Of a stretch of DNA of 17,049 bases, positions 1 to 7,796 are shown piece after piece. Below the pieces are notes generated by a model, which was not told the origin of the DNA, did no database searches, and saw only the letters and a list, made by a program, of their open reading frames with translations. How positions within the stretch are numbered: the stretch's first letter is position 1; each line of letters opens with the position of its first letter. A program made the position numbers and the translations under genes. Source of the stretch: Tannerellaceae bacterium (GTDB lineage Bacteria > Bacteroidota > Bacteroidia > Bacteroidales > Tannerellaceae); contig JAIRZN010000036.1 of the NCBI GenBank assembly GCA_031267205.1, positions 1 through 17,049 of the forward strand, read 5' to 3'.

Positions 1-1661
1 AAGAGGATGGCGTTTTTGACTATGGACAGACCCAGGCCGGAGCCTCCCGTGTCACGTGTGCGGCCTTCGTTGATACGGTAGAAGCGTTCGAATATACGGC
101 TGAGGTGTTGTTCTTTCACGCCGACGCCGGTGTCGTAATAGGAGAAGTAGAAATAATGCTCGTCTTCGGCATATTGGCTGATTTGTATGTCGATGTCACT
201 GCCGGCGTAGCTGATGGAATTATCCGTCAGGTTGCGGAAGATGGAGTACAGAAGCGTATAGTTGCCCATTACGGTAAGGCCGTCAGGTATGGATGATGTG
301 AATGTGATATGCTTGGCCGCGAGCTTATCGCTGAGGTCGATACGCACTTCGTTGACTAATAGCGACAGGTTTAGCTTTTCTGTCGTAAACTGCGAGGGGG
401 CTTCCTCTATTTTACTGATTATGCTTACGTCGTCGATCAGATTCGACAAGCGTATTGTTTGCAGGAAAGCCCGTTCGACGAACTGTTTCTTTTTGTTTTC
501 GTCAAGTTCATAGCTGTTCAGCGTTTCTAAGTATCCGCGCAGGCTTGTGACGGGGGTGCGCAGTTCGTGAGCTATGTTGCTTGTCATTTCCTGTTTCATG
601 AGGCGCGTTTTTTCGGCTTTGCTTATGTCCTTGACGATTATCTCGAAGCTATTGTCTTCAAATATGATGGGTTGTACGGAGAAGGCCTTGCCGTTTTTAG
701 TGATTTGAAAAACTATATGATTGCTCTCCCTGTCCTTGTTGTTAAGGAAATCGGTTACAGGCTTAAATACACGGTCTTTGAGTATATCTTCCGCGTCAAA
801 GGTCGGATGGTCGGTTATCAGGTTGATGTATTGTATGAAGCATGTGTTAGCATATATTTTTTTCATATCGGGATTGAAGATACAGAGGCCCTCGCCTGAG
901 AAGCGGAAATGGCGTATGAGTTTTTCGCGTTCTATTTCTATATTCTTCTTGCTGTTTTCCATCTGCTTGAAGATGTCGATAAGCTCGTTGCCTATTTCGC
1001 CGAGTTCATCTTCACGGAAGCGGATATTTTCGGGGATAGGTTGTCCTTTTTGTATCTTGGAGGAAAAGAGCTTGAGCTGAAGGATTGATTCGCCGAAGCG
1101 TCCGGCGACGTAATTGATGAATATCAAGACTACGAGAAACAGGGCGATAATCATGTACACAAACAGGTTGCCGGCTTTCAGCATATTGCGCGTTTCGGTG
1201 TTATAAGGTAAGGCGACGCGCACGTAGTAAGGCTGGAAGCGTCTTGCATAATAGAGGTATTCCCGGTTGGTATGGACGGACATCCTGACGTTTGAGCCGT
1301 AGGAGGAGTAAAGGGCGTTCATGATTTCAGGCCGGCTGAGGTGATTCTCCATACTGTCGGACGCCACTTCGTTGTCGAACAATACAACGCCCTCGTCGCT
1401 GATGATGGATATACGTATGTGCTCCGGCATAAGGAGGCTGAGGCTGTCTAATTTATCAGGGTCGTTGTTTTGTCCGCTTTGGTCTATAAACTTATGGATG
1501 ATCTCCGTATATCCGTCGAGGCGGGCTTCAAGGTCTGCGCGGCGGAATATACGTTCCTGCCTGCGTTCAATCAGTATGGCGCCCACTGCAAACAGGACGG
1601 ATATAAGCAGGAAGTATCCGAAGATACGCCGGCGGTAGCTTGTCTTAACGTGAAGTTTCAT
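1..1661 (-). CDS. phoR: PhoR-type phosphate sensor histidine kinase, C-terminus cut by window edge
   Basis: This is a membrane histidine kinase that would phosphorylate the adjacent PhoB in low phosphate. Reading the minus strand from the ATG at 1661 gives 553 codons with no stop before the left edge. TM1 is at about residues 12-31, followed by an extracytoplasmic sensor of about 130 residues, TM2 at about 164-186, a HAMP-like linker, and a PAS-like segment at about 245-345. The HisKA H-box is SNIAHELRTP with phospho-acceptor H365. The N-box is NLTDNSISYAG, the G1 box YYDTGVGV, the F-box IFERFYRI and the G2 box GGSGLGLSIVKN, so only a short C-terminal tail should be missing. Its ATG shares one base with the phoB stop codon (TGATG), which implies translational coupling. 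The PhoR assignment rests on linkage to phoB-phoU-pst. The start is supported by the coupling and by a positively charged N-terminus before TM1. Confidence 0.95.
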   Translation of the reverse strand, partial: MKLHVKTSYRRRIFGYFLLISVLFAVGAILIERRQERIFRRADLEARLDGYTEIIHKFIDQSGQNNDPDKLDSLSLLMPEHIRISIISDEGVVLFDNEVASDSMENHLSRPEIMNALYSSYGSNVRMSVHTNREYLYYARRFQPYYVRVALPYNTETRNMLKAGNLFVYMIIALFLVVLIFINYVAGRFGESILQLKLFSSKIQKGQPIPENIRFREDELGEIGNELIDIFKQMENSKKNIEIEREKLIRHFRFSGEGLCIFNPDMKKIYANTCFIQYINLITDHPTFDAEDILKDRVFKPVTDFLNNKDRESNHIVFQITKNGKAFSVQPIIFEDNSFEIIVKDISKAEKTRLMKQEMTSNIAHELRTPVTSLRGYLETLNSYELDENKKKQFVERAFLQTIRLSNLIDDVSIISKIEEAPSQFTTEKLNLSLLVNEVRIDLSDKLAAKHITFTSSIPDGLTVMGNYTLLYSIFRNLTDNSISYAGSDIDIQISQYAEDEHYFYFSYYDTGVGVKEQHLSRIFERFYRINEGRTRDTGGSGLGLSIVKNAIL

Positions 1662-2365
1662 CAATGTATACCTTTAGCAGGGTTAAACATATATCCGTAG
1701 CCGGTGCGGTTGACGATGCAGGCGGAGTAAGCGCCTATCTTTTTCCTGAGCCTGGCGATGTGTACGTCTACGGTTCTTTCCAGGACTATGCCCTCGTTTC
1801 CCCAGGCGCGGTCGAGTATATCCGTGCGGGAGAATATTTCTCCCTCGTTTTGCATAAGCAGCAAGAGGATATTGTATTCCGTCTTTGTAAGCTCTACCGC
1901 ATTACCGGCGATGGAGAGCGTTTTAGTGCGGCGGTCTACCAGCAAGTCGTTTACTTGCAGTATATCCGGCGGAGCCTGTGCAGGCGCATTCAGTCGCCGT
2001 AGCACGCTTTTCACCCTGGCGACGACCTCCTTGATTGAGAAGGGCTTCGGTATATAGTCGTCGCCTCCGATAGAAAAGCCCGTAAGCATATCGTTTTCGG
2101 TATCACGTGCGGTTAGGAAGATAACCGGCGTCCTATTGCCCTCTTTACGCAGATAGTCGGCCATTTTGAATCCCGACATACCTCCCATCATCACGTCCAG
2201 CAATATCAGCCGGTGTTTGGGCGAGAGTATACGCAGCGCCTCTTCGGCCGAGTCGGCTATGTCGATGTTATAGCCTTCATTCTCTAAGTTAAATTGCAGG
2301 ATTTCGCGTATGTCCGCTTCGTCGTCCACAATCAGTATATGCGCGTTATCATTCTTTATTTCCAT
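1661..2365 (-). CDS. phoB: PhoB/PhoP-type phosphate response regulator (OmpR family)
   Basis: This is a 234-residue DNA-binding response regulator that would control the Pho regulon. The N-terminal receiver domain (about 8-122) has acidic pocket residues D14 and D15, phospho-acceptor D57 in LILLDVMM, T85 and K107 (KPF). The C-terminal winged helix (about 135-230) shows the OmpR-family pattern ELTKTEYNILLLL, the recognition region ERTVDVHIARLRKKIG and a terminal RTGYGYMF hairpin. The length is typical of the family. Its start lies inside the 3' end of phoU (17-bp overlap) and its stop touches phoR. The partner kinase and Pst genes make phosphate the likely signal. It is the best candidate to bind the 11-bp direct repeats upstream of pstS; OmpR-family regulators typically bind repeats of this spacing as head-to-tail dimers. 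Naming varies in this phylum (phoP or phoB). Confidence 0.95.
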   Translation of the reverse strand: MEIKNDNAHILIVDDEADIREILQFNLENEGYNIDIADSAEEALRILSPKHRLILLDVMMGGMSGFKMADYLRKEGNRTPVIFLTARDTENDMLTGFSIGGDDYIPKPFSIKEVVARVKSVLRRLNAPAQAPPDILQVNDLLVDRRTKTLSIAGNAVELTKTEYNILLLLMQNEGEIFSRTDILDRAWGNEGIVLERTVDVHIARLRKKIGAYSACIVNRTGYGYMFNPAKGIH

Positions 2366-3026
2366 GCCGTATATCTTTGCCCTCGATCAGGTAAATCGCA
2401 GCTTCGGCTATATTGACGGCATTGTCGCCTATACGTTCGAGATTATGCGAAATAGCATTGGTATGTATCATATTCCTGATTTCGGATTTACTAAGTTTCC
2501 TGTCCTGAAATTCTTCCTGTAAATATAGGCTTATTTGGTGGAATAATTCGTCTACGCAGTCATCTTCCTCAATCACGCGATAGGCCGTGTCGCTGTCTTC
2601 GTTCGAGAACGAGAGGATAGAATTACGCAGCATATCGCCGACATGTTCCATCATTGTGCCGATACGGCTTTTCAATTCCCCGAAACCAGGGTGATCGAAG
2701 TCGGTCACGCGGAGGAAGTGCATTACATTGAACAGCATATCGCCTATGCGTTCGAGGTTGGTCGTCACATCCTGATAGGTAATAATTTTCCTGAGGTCGG
2801 CGGCTTTGGGATTAAACTGGAAGATGATGAAGACAGCCTCTTCCCTGATCTTTATCTCCAGCCGGTCGAGTATAGTCTCGTTCGCTTCAGCCTCTTCATA
2901 TAGCTGTTCGACGGCATTGTTCTTTAGTAGCTTGCCGGTTATCTGCCATTGCGTAAGCGCAGTCTTTGCAAGCAATTCAAAGTCATGCAGCAGCAAGTCC
3001 AATTGTCGTGTTTTCATATTTGCCAT
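2349..3026 (-). CDS. phoU: PhoU phosphate-signalling regulator
   Basis: This is a cytoplasmic, all-helical protein of 225 residues that links the Pst transporter to PhoR and represses Pho signalling when phosphate is sufficient. Two tandem PhoU domains are visible, each with the metal-binding-type helix motif: ERIGDMLFN in the first half and ERIGDNAVNIAE in the second. The N-terminal helix (MKTRQLDLLLHDFELLAKTAL) is typical of the family. The start at 3026 gives MANMKTRQ. The second Met, three codons later (3017), would fit the family equally well. The gene follows pstB after 23 bp and overlaps phoB by 17 bp, so it belongs to the same polycistron. No key residues appear to be missing. Confidence 0.95.
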   Translation of the reverse strand: MANMKTRQLDLLLHDFELLAKTALTQWQITGKLLKNNAVEQLYEEAEANETILDRLEIKIREEAVFIIFQFNPKAADLRKIITYQDVTTNLERIGDMLFNVMHFLRVTDFDHPGFGELKSRIGTMMEHVGDMLRNSILSFSNEDSDTAYRVIEEDDCVDELFHQISLYLQEEFQDRKLSKSEIRNMIHTNAISHNLERIGDNAVNIAEAAIYLIEGKDIRHGNKE

Positions 3027-3049
3027 ATCCGTAATTATTTTAGTGTCCT

Positions 3050-3826
3050 TTATCCGAAAGACCCCGTCAGGTAATCCTCCGTTCGTTTGTCCTTAGGCTT
3101 GGTAAACATCTGCTTTGTCGGGCCAAACTCAATAAGTTCTCCGAGATACATAAACATCGAGTTGCATGAAATACGGGCGGCCTGCGACATATTGTGCGTC
3201 ACGATGACGATAGTATACTCCTTTTTAAGTTCAAGTATAAGTTCCTCAATGCGGGCTGTCGATATTGGGTCGAGAGCCGAGGTAGGCTCGTCCATCAGCA
3301 GCAGTTCGGGCCTCAGGGCTAACGTCCGGGCGATGCAAAGACGTTGCTGCTGGCCTCCGGAGAGGAACGTTCCCTTTTTGCCGAGCGAATCCTTCACCTC
3401 GTCCCAGAGGTTTACCTCGCGCAAGCTTTTTTCCACTACGCAATCTTTCTCCGCCTTACTGAGGGGGATATTATTCAGCCGGTAGCCTGCCAGGACGTTG
3501 CCGTATATGCTCATCGTCGGGAAAGGGTTAGGGCGTTGGAAGACCATGCCGGCAAGGCGGCGCACCATCATAGGGTTCATCCTGAAAATGCTTTGGCCCT
3601 TGAGGAATATATCGCCCGTGGTGGTAATGTCGCGATATAGCTCATGCAGCCGGTTTATTGCGCGTAAAAGGGTGCTTTTGCCGCATCCCGAAGGACCCAT
3701 GATGGCGGTGACGGTATTTGGGCTTACGCTTGCGCTCACCTTGTCGACGGCATTCCTTCCGCCGCCGTAGGATACCGAGACGTCCTTCAGTTCCAATATA
3801 TAATCGGTGTTCACTGTATTTTCCAT
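3050..3826 (-). CDS. pstB: Phosphate ABC transporter ATP-binding protein PstB
   Basis: This is the ATPase that powers high-affinity phosphate uptake with PstC/PstA. From the chosen start (MENTVNTDY) it is 258 residues, close to the usual PstB length of about 255. It shows Walker A GPSGCGKS (44-51), Q-loop Q97 in VFQRPNPFP, which is the PstB hallmark, signature LSGGQQQR (from 155), Walker B LLLMDE (175-180), a D-loop SALD and switch H211. The reading frame stays open to an ATG at 3898, but that would add 24 atypical residues lying wholly within the pstA coding region, so the ATG at 3826 is preferred. With this start the gene overlaps the end of pstA by 16 bp. phoU follows 23 bp downstream. Confidence 0.96.
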   Translation of the reverse strand: MENTVNTDYILELKDVSVSYGGGRNAVDKVSASVSPNTVTAIMGPSGCGKSTLLRAINRLHELYRDITTTGDIFLKGQSIFRMNPMMVRRLAGMVFQRPNPFPTMSIYGNVLAGYRLNNIPLSKAEKDCVVEKSLREVNLWDEVKDSLGKKGTFLSGGQQQRLCIARTLALRPELLLMDEPTSALDPISTARIEELILELKKEYTIVIVTHNMSQAARISCNSMFMYLGELIEFGPTKQMFTKPKDKRTEDYLTGSFG

Positions 3827-4689
3827 TTGGATGCAATGCTTTTGGCCAGGATGTTTATACCCAGTACGGCAAGTAACAGCAGCAACGACGACGCCCATAT
3901 GAGGCCGACGAGGTTAGGGTCGTTGTAGAACTCCCATATCAGCAACGGTACGGAGCTTACGGGCCGCGATATGTCCCAGTTGACTGTCGCCGCTCCGAGT
4001 ATGGTTACTAACAGCGGCGCCGTCTCTCCCATAACGCGCGAGATAGCCAGCAAGGCTCCTGTGAACAGTCCGCTGAAGGCTGACGGCAGCAGTATACGTA
4101 ACACGACCGACATATACGAGCCTCCGAGCGACAATCCCGCCTCCTTCAGCGAGACAGGTAGCATCTTCAGGCTCTCCTCAGTCGAACGGACTACCATAGG
4201 CAGCATCATCACAGCCAGGGCGACGCCGCCGGCTAAGGCCGAGTAGCTCGACATCGGACGCACGACCCAGACGTATACTATCACCCCGACAACAATCGAG
4301 GGCATACCCTGAAGCAAGTCGCTAAGGCTGCTGACAAGCCTGGCCATCAGCATACCGCGCTTTTCGGCCAAGTATATACCCGTCCATATCCCCAGAGGTA
4401 TGGCCATAAGGATAGCGATCGTAAGCACGGTCAGCGTACCCGTCAGGCCGTTGAGTATTCCTCCGGGTATAGCCTCGCCGCTTATCCGTGCGAGCATAGC
4501 CTCCATCGATGTCGGAGCTACGTGCGTGAACAACTCCGGGCGGAATTGCCTGTGCCCCTTTTCTACAAGCTCCCAAAGGATAAGGAACAGCGGCGCCATG
4601 GCGGCTGTCGAGAAGAGGCATACGGCTATGAAGAACGCCCGGCTCTTGGCCGAACGGTATGCAGGGCTTGCGAAGAATGCCTTTTTCAT
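3811..4689 (-). CDS. pstA: Phosphate ABC transporter permease PstA
   Basis: This is an inner-membrane permease of 292 residues that pairs with PstC to form the phosphate channel. A first membrane helix lies near residues 17-40, and further helices follow (around 75-100, 125-150, 150-170, 215-235 and 265-285). The EAA loop that docks on PstB is at about residues 180-210 (KEAGLSLGGSYMSVV, then LLPSAFSGL). GETAPLL, a sequence typical of PstA, is near residue 227. Its ATG overlaps the pstC stop codon (ATGA), and its 3' end overlaps pstB by 16 bp. Both overlaps suggest coupled translation of the transporter subunits. The length is normal for PstA and no defects are seen. Confidence 0.96.
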   Translation of the reverse strand: MKKAFFASPAYRSAKSRAFFIAVCLFSTAAMAPLFLILWELVEKGHRQFRPELFTHVAPTSMEAMLARISGEAIPGGILNGLTGTLTVLTIAILMAIPLGIWTGIYLAEKRGMLMARLVSSLSDLLQGMPSIVVGVIVYVWVVRPMSSYSALAGGVALAVMMLPMVVRSTEESLKMLPVSLKEAGLSLGGSYMSVVLRILLPSAFSGLFTGALLAISRVMGETAPLLVTILGAATVNWDISRPVSSVPLLIWEFYNDPNLVGLIWASSLLLLLAVLGINILAKSIASKWKIQ

Positions 4690-5534
4690 CTGCTTACGAT
4701 TTTCATTATATACTTGGCTACAAGGTTCACGGCTGCCGTCAACAGGAACAGCAAAAGGCCTATGGCCATGAGCGAGCTTAGCTTAAGCCCGCCTGCTTCG
4801 CCGAATTGGTTGGCTATGATGCCGGCCATCGTGTTGCCGGTATCCGACAGGCTGCGGGGAATGTTATTGGTATTGCCTATAAGCATCGTGACAGCCATCG
4901 TCTCGCCTAAGGCCCTGCCCGATGCCAGGATATAGGAGGCGAAGATGCCCGAAGATGCGACCGGAAGGCTCACATACCGTATCGTCTCCATACGGGTAGC
5001 GCCGAGACTGTATGCCCCCTCCTTCAGCGCAGCGGGCGTCATGGCGATAAACTCTGCGCTGAGGGACGAAGAGTAGGGTACGATCATGATGGCCAGAACC
5101 GTCGACGCCAGCAGTATGCCGAAGCCCTGCCCGCTGATTCCGGCGGCGACGAGGACGGGGCGCAGCGTGTAGAAGCCCCATAGCCCGAATACGATCGACG
5201 GTACGCCTGCAAGCAGGTCTATAATCGAGCCGGCGACGACAGCTAACTTCCTCCCCCGGAAATATTCGCCGTTGAACAGCGATACCGAGAGCGAGAAGGG
5301 TATACACAGAACCAGCGCCACAGTAGCCGTTACGACCGTTCCGGCTATGAACGGCAGCGCGCCGTAGTCGTCCGTCTGCGAATCCCAGGCGGAGGAAGAG
5401 ATAAACCCCGCAATGCCGAAACGTTCGAAAGCATCCATGCTCCGGACTACTAATCCGTAGACGATAGCCGCCGTGAGCAGGACGATCATACACGCAGCGG
5501 CAAGCAAGCCGGCTTTGAATAAACGATCCTTCAT
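4686..5534 (-). CDS. pstC: Phosphate ABC transporter permease PstC
   Basis: This is an inner-membrane permease of 282 residues, the partner of PstA. The N-terminal helix is at about residues 8-30, a periplasmic loop follows (SSAWDSQTDDYGALPFIAGT, with the W-D/YGALP pattern typical of PstC), and then several further helices. The EAA loop is near 175-200 (KEGAYSLGATRMETI, then SLPVASSGI). The PstC-type stretch GRALGETMAVTMLIGN follows. The C-terminal helix is at about 255-277. The start at 5534 gives MKDRLFKAG directly before the first helix. It is separated from pstS by about 230 bp that contain a 21-bp repeat array and an AT-rich stretch, and it overlaps pstA by 4 bp. Reduced or separate transcription relative to pstS is possible but cannot be read from the sequence. 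Confidence 0.96.
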   Translation of the reverse strand: MKDRLFKAGLLAAACMIVLLTAAIVYGLVVRSMDAFERFGIAGFISSSAWDSQTDDYGALPFIAGTVVTATVALVLCIPFSLSVSLFNGEYFRGRKLAVVAGSIIDLLAGVPSIVFGLWGFYTLRPVLVAAGISGQGFGILLASTVLAIMIVPYSSSLSAEFIAMTPAALKEGAYSLGATRMETIRYVSLPVASSGIFASYILASGRALGETMAVTMLIGNTNNIPRSLSDTGNTMAGIIANQFGEAGGLKLSSLMAIGLLLFLLTAAVNLVAKYIMKIVSR

Positions 5535-5654
5535 CTTGCGTACATTAATTGTTCATGGCCATAGGGAAGCCAATCTTTAGACATAATAAATCTTGATTTA
5601 ATCAATTAATAATAAAGTTTATAAATATCCCTGTTACATTCAAAACCCAACCTA

Positions 5655-5743
5655 AAGCTGCTTAGCCCAAACCGCACATTGCTTAGCCGGACCGGCACAT
5701 TGCTTAGCCGGAGTGACCGTTTGCTTAGCCCAAACAGCTTGCA
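5655..5743. repeat. Four-copy 21-bp tandem repeat between pstS and pstC
   Basis: The octamer GCTTAGCC occurs at 5660, 5681, 5702 and 5723, exactly 21 bp apart each time. The two middle copies are also nearly identical over the rest of the unit (GGACCGGCACATT-like), while the outer two share CCCAAAC after the core. A short inverted pair, AAGCTG (5655-5660) and CAGCTT (5735-5740), flanks the array. A hairpin, CCGGC 5692-5696 with GCCGG 5707-5711, spans the middle units. The array lies after the pstS stop and before an AT-rich stretch (about 5560-5640) leading to pstC, where I see no perfect -7 element. Its function is unknown; candidates are a mobile tandem-repeat element, a protein-binding array or an mRNA processing/stability segment. 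Confidence 0.85.
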
Positions 5744-5764
5744 TTCCGTCAGGGGGTCATGATG

Positions 5765-6820
5765 TTAAAGAACTCGTGCTTGGGAATTGTATACAGCCTC
5801 GCCGTCAAATGTCATGGAGCGGATGACGGCTACGGCTTTCGCACGCGCCGTTGGCGGCAGGGGAACGTAGTAAGTCTTTTCGGCAATCGCCTGTCCTTCG
5901 TCGCCTACGATGTAAAGGAGCAGGTCGCTTAAGGCGCGCGCCTCGACCTGTGTGCGGCCGTTATAGCTCTGTTCCTTGTAGGCTATAATCCAGGTGAAAG
6001 TTGCTATCGGATAGGCGTCGGACGCTTCGGAGCCTACGATGCCGATGCGCGTATCGTCGGGCATATCCTCAGGGGCCGAGGCGGCAATACTCCTTGTGGC
6101 GATTCCGACAAAGCGGCCGTCGGCGTTACGCAGCAAGGCCGACGGCAGGCTTAGCGCCATGGCGTATTCGGAGCCTATGTATCCGACGGCGCCCTTTGTT
6201 CCCGCGATTACTCCGGCCACGCCCGGATTTCCCTTTGCGGCCACGCCTGCGACGAAGGAGAGCGATTTGCCGGAGCCTATGGCGATCCTCCATATCGAGT
6301 CGGCGGTCGACATGTATTCGGAGAAGACGGCCGTCGTCCCGCTACCGTCCGAACGATATACCGGCGTGACAGGCAGGGCGGGCAGCTCCGCGTCGGGGTT
6401 TACGGCCTGGAGCAGGGGATCGTTCCATGTCTTTATTTCGCCCCGGTAGATGGCCGAGACGATTTGCGCCGTCAGTCTCAGGCTATCGACGCCGTCGAGG
6501 TTATAAGCCAGCGCCACGGCTCCCATTGCGGTGGGCACATGTATCACTTCGGCTCCCATTTCGAGCATCTCGGCGTCGGAGAGGAAGACGTCCGTGCCGC
6601 CGAAATCGACCGTCTTGTCCATAAGGCTGCGTATTCCTCCGCCGCTGCCCGTTCCTCCGTAGGAGACATCGCCGCCGCCCGCGGTTGCATATTCCTTGCA
6701 TACGACGTTATAGAAAGGCGCCGGGAAAGTCGCTCCCGCACCCGACAGCTTCACCCCGCGCTCTGTACATGATGACGAGGCCGCGGCGGCTAAGGCGATA
6801 AATAAGAGAAGATTCTTCAT
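5765..6820 (-). CDS. pstS: Phosphate-binding lipoprotein PstS
   Basis: This is a periplasmic, lipid-anchored phosphate receptor of 351 residues that feeds PstCA. The signal peptide MKNLLLFIALAAAASSSC ends in a loose, Bacteroidota-tolerated lipobox with C18 as the anchor. Phosphate-site segments are clear: GAGATFPAPFY (27-37, where PstS usually starts its mature fold), VSYGGTGSGGGI (52-63), VDFGGTDV (71-78) and the signature RSDGSGTT (156-163). GTKGAVGYIGSEYA and a C-terminal TFTWIIAYKEQ segment also fit the family. The ATG at 6820 starts the signal peptide directly. Upstream lies a -7 element with an 11-bp direct-repeat array resembling a Pho box. The gene is the first transporter gene, as usual for the most abundant Pst component. 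Confidence 0.96.
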   Translation of the reverse strand: MKNLLLFIALAAAASSSCTERGVKLSGAGATFPAPFYNVVCKEYATAGGGDVSYGGTGSGGGIRSLMDKTVDFGGTDVFLSDAEMLEMGAEVIHVPTAMGAVALAYNLDGVDSLRLTAQIVSAIYRGEIKTWNDPLLQAVNPDAELPALPVTPVYRSDGSGTTAVFSEYMSTADSIWRIAIGSGKSLSFVAGVAAKGNPGVAGVIAGTKGAVGYIGSEYAMALSLPSALLRNADGRFVGIATRSIAASAPEDMPDDTRIGIVGSEASDAYPIATFTWIIAYKEQSYNGRTQVEARALSDLLLYIVGDEGQAIAEKTYYVPLPPTARAKAVAVIRSMTFDGEAVYNSQARVL

Positions 6821-6837
6821 ACCGTATCATTTTTCCA

Positions 6838-6894
6838 CAATGATAAGGCGGAATTGCTACACGGCGGTTACAGAATTGTTACGAAGCGGTTAAA
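6838..6894 (-). promoter_or_regulatory. Putative Pho box plus -7 element of the pst operon
   Basis: On the plus strand four heptamers recur with a strict 11-bp pitch: TGCTACA (6855), GGTTACA (6866), TGTTACG (6877) and GGTTAAA (6888), separated by 4-bp spacers. On the transcribed strand they read TTTAACC, CGTAACA, TGTAACC, TGTAGCA. This 7+4 direct-repeat layout is what PhoB/PhoP of the OmpR family recognise in other phyla. Nine bases downstream lies TATCATTG (6845-6838 on the minus strand), one mismatch from the Bacteroidota -7 consensus TAnnTTTG. The repeats therefore occupy the -33 region, as in activator-dependent Pho promoters. The pstS ATG follows within 18 bp of the -7. The last repeat overlaps the stop codon of the PAP2 gene. 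Confidence 0.72.
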
Positions 6895-7663
6895 AGCAGA
6901 AGGCGAGGCCCATTCCGTACATGCCGGCGCCTGCTAAGGGGGTGATTGCTAAGGCCGGCGCTTCGTCTCCCATCAGGCGGCGGAAGAGGGGCAGGAGGGC
7001 GTATCCGGCCTCGACGCTGAGTATACCTACGCCTGCTCCGGCGACGACGTCGCTCAGCCAGTGACGGCTGTTGACGATGCGTATCACGCCCGTAGCGGTT
7101 GCCGCAGCGTAACCGGCGACGCCTATCCAGGCTGACGATCCCCCGTACTCGCGCGCAAGCAGGTGCGCTCCCGTGAAGGCTGTCGCCGTATGCCCGGATG
7201 GGAATGAGTTGTCTGCGAAACTGTCGGGACGCCTTACTTTAATGGTATGTTTAATCGTACGTACCGAGGCGGACATTATAAGGTGCGACGAAAGGGCTAC
7301 GAAGGCCCGGTCGCGGAGGTTACTCCTCGCCTTCAGTCGGGTCATCCCAAGGGCGAGGGTGGCGGCGACAGGCGCGTACTGGAGGTAATCGTCTACACGT
7401 GTTCCGGGCCGTGCGAGAGCGTCGCCGACATAATGGTCGAATTGCTTAAGCATAGGACTCACTTGGGCCGCCACCCCATAGGCCACCAATGCCGCAGGTG
7501 CGATCAGGCCTGTATAGTCAGTACGGCGCAACGCCACACCCCGGTATGCATCGTCCGCCAAGGCGAGACTGTCGCCCTGCGCCCGCCCCACGGTTGGCAG
7601 CGTTGCGAAGGATAAGAGGTAACATATGAATAGGTACTTCCAGGAGTTATGTTTGACGATCAT
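6890..7663 (-). CDS. Secreted/membrane PAP2-family phosphatase
   Basis: This is a type 2 phosphatidic acid phosphatase-like enzyme of 257 residues, likely acting on phosphate esters or lipid phosphates in the envelope. The complete three-part active site is present: K138-x6-R145-P146 (KHTIKVRRP), P155-S-G-H158 (nucleophile-assisting histidine) and R195-x5-H201-x3-D205 (RIVNSRHWLSD). The start at 7663 gives a good signal peptide (MIVKHNSWKYLFICYLLSFA, cleavage after GRAQ). The frame is open to an ATG at 7747, but that adds a polar 28-residue leader that would mask the signal, so it is only an alternative. The protein ends in alternating hydrophobics and a terminal Phe. No terminator separates it from pstS, and the Pho box overlaps its stop codon, so it may supply phosphate to the Pst system. 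The substrate cannot be inferred. Confidence 0.9.
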   Translation of the reverse strand: MIVKHNSWKYLFICYLLSFATLPTVGRAQGDSLALADDAYRGVALRRTDYTGLIAPAALVAYGVAAQVSPMLKQFDHYVGDALARPGTRVDDYLQYAPVAATLALGMTRLKARSNLRDRAFVALSSHLIMSASVRTIKHTIKVRRPDSFADNSFPSGHTATAFTGAHLLAREYGGSSAWIGVAGYAAATATGVIRIVNSRHWLSDVVAGAGVGILSVEAGYALLPLFRRLMGDEAPALAITPLAGAGMYGMGLAFCF

Positions 7664-7776
7664 TTTTGTTTCCGCATTTTTTGCAACCTTTTCATCTTCC
7701 GTAGTGAACTTGAAGACGACATTGTAAATTGTGTTCGCTATGTGCATTGTCGCTTTATTTTCTTAGTTATGTTTCG

Positions 7777-7784
7777 CAAAGTTA
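7777..7784 (-). promoter_or_regulatory. -7 element of the PAP2 gene promoter
   Basis: The minus strand reads TAACTTTG, a perfect match to the Bacteroidota -7 consensus TAnnTTTG. No convincing -33 TTTG is present at the usual 19-21 bp spacing. The element lies just downstream of the terminator that closes the preceding transcription unit. From here the leader would be about 25 nt to the ATG at 7747, or about 107 nt to the preferred ATG at 7663. Confidence 0.6.
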
Positions 7785-7796
7785 TGATTTACTCCC

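Noticed and set aside
5592..5640. Possible separate promoter for pstC in the AT-rich stretch, and a lone TGTTACA like a Pho-box half-site at 5632-5638
   Set aside because: No -7 element better than two mismatches was seen, and the half-site has no partner at 11 bp.
5655..5743. 21-bp array considered as a CRISPR
   Set aside because: Units are contiguous 21-mers with no spacers of constant length and varied sequence, and no cas gene is nearby.
5625..5760. Plus-strand frame across the pstS-pstC array giving LLS-type heptad repeats
   Set aside because: It has no start codon, is antisense to the operon, and follows from the 21-bp period alone.
6001..6772. Long plus-strand frames over pstS
   Set aside because: They are antisense shadows of a well-supported gene, with arginine-rich or alanine-rich composition and no domain.
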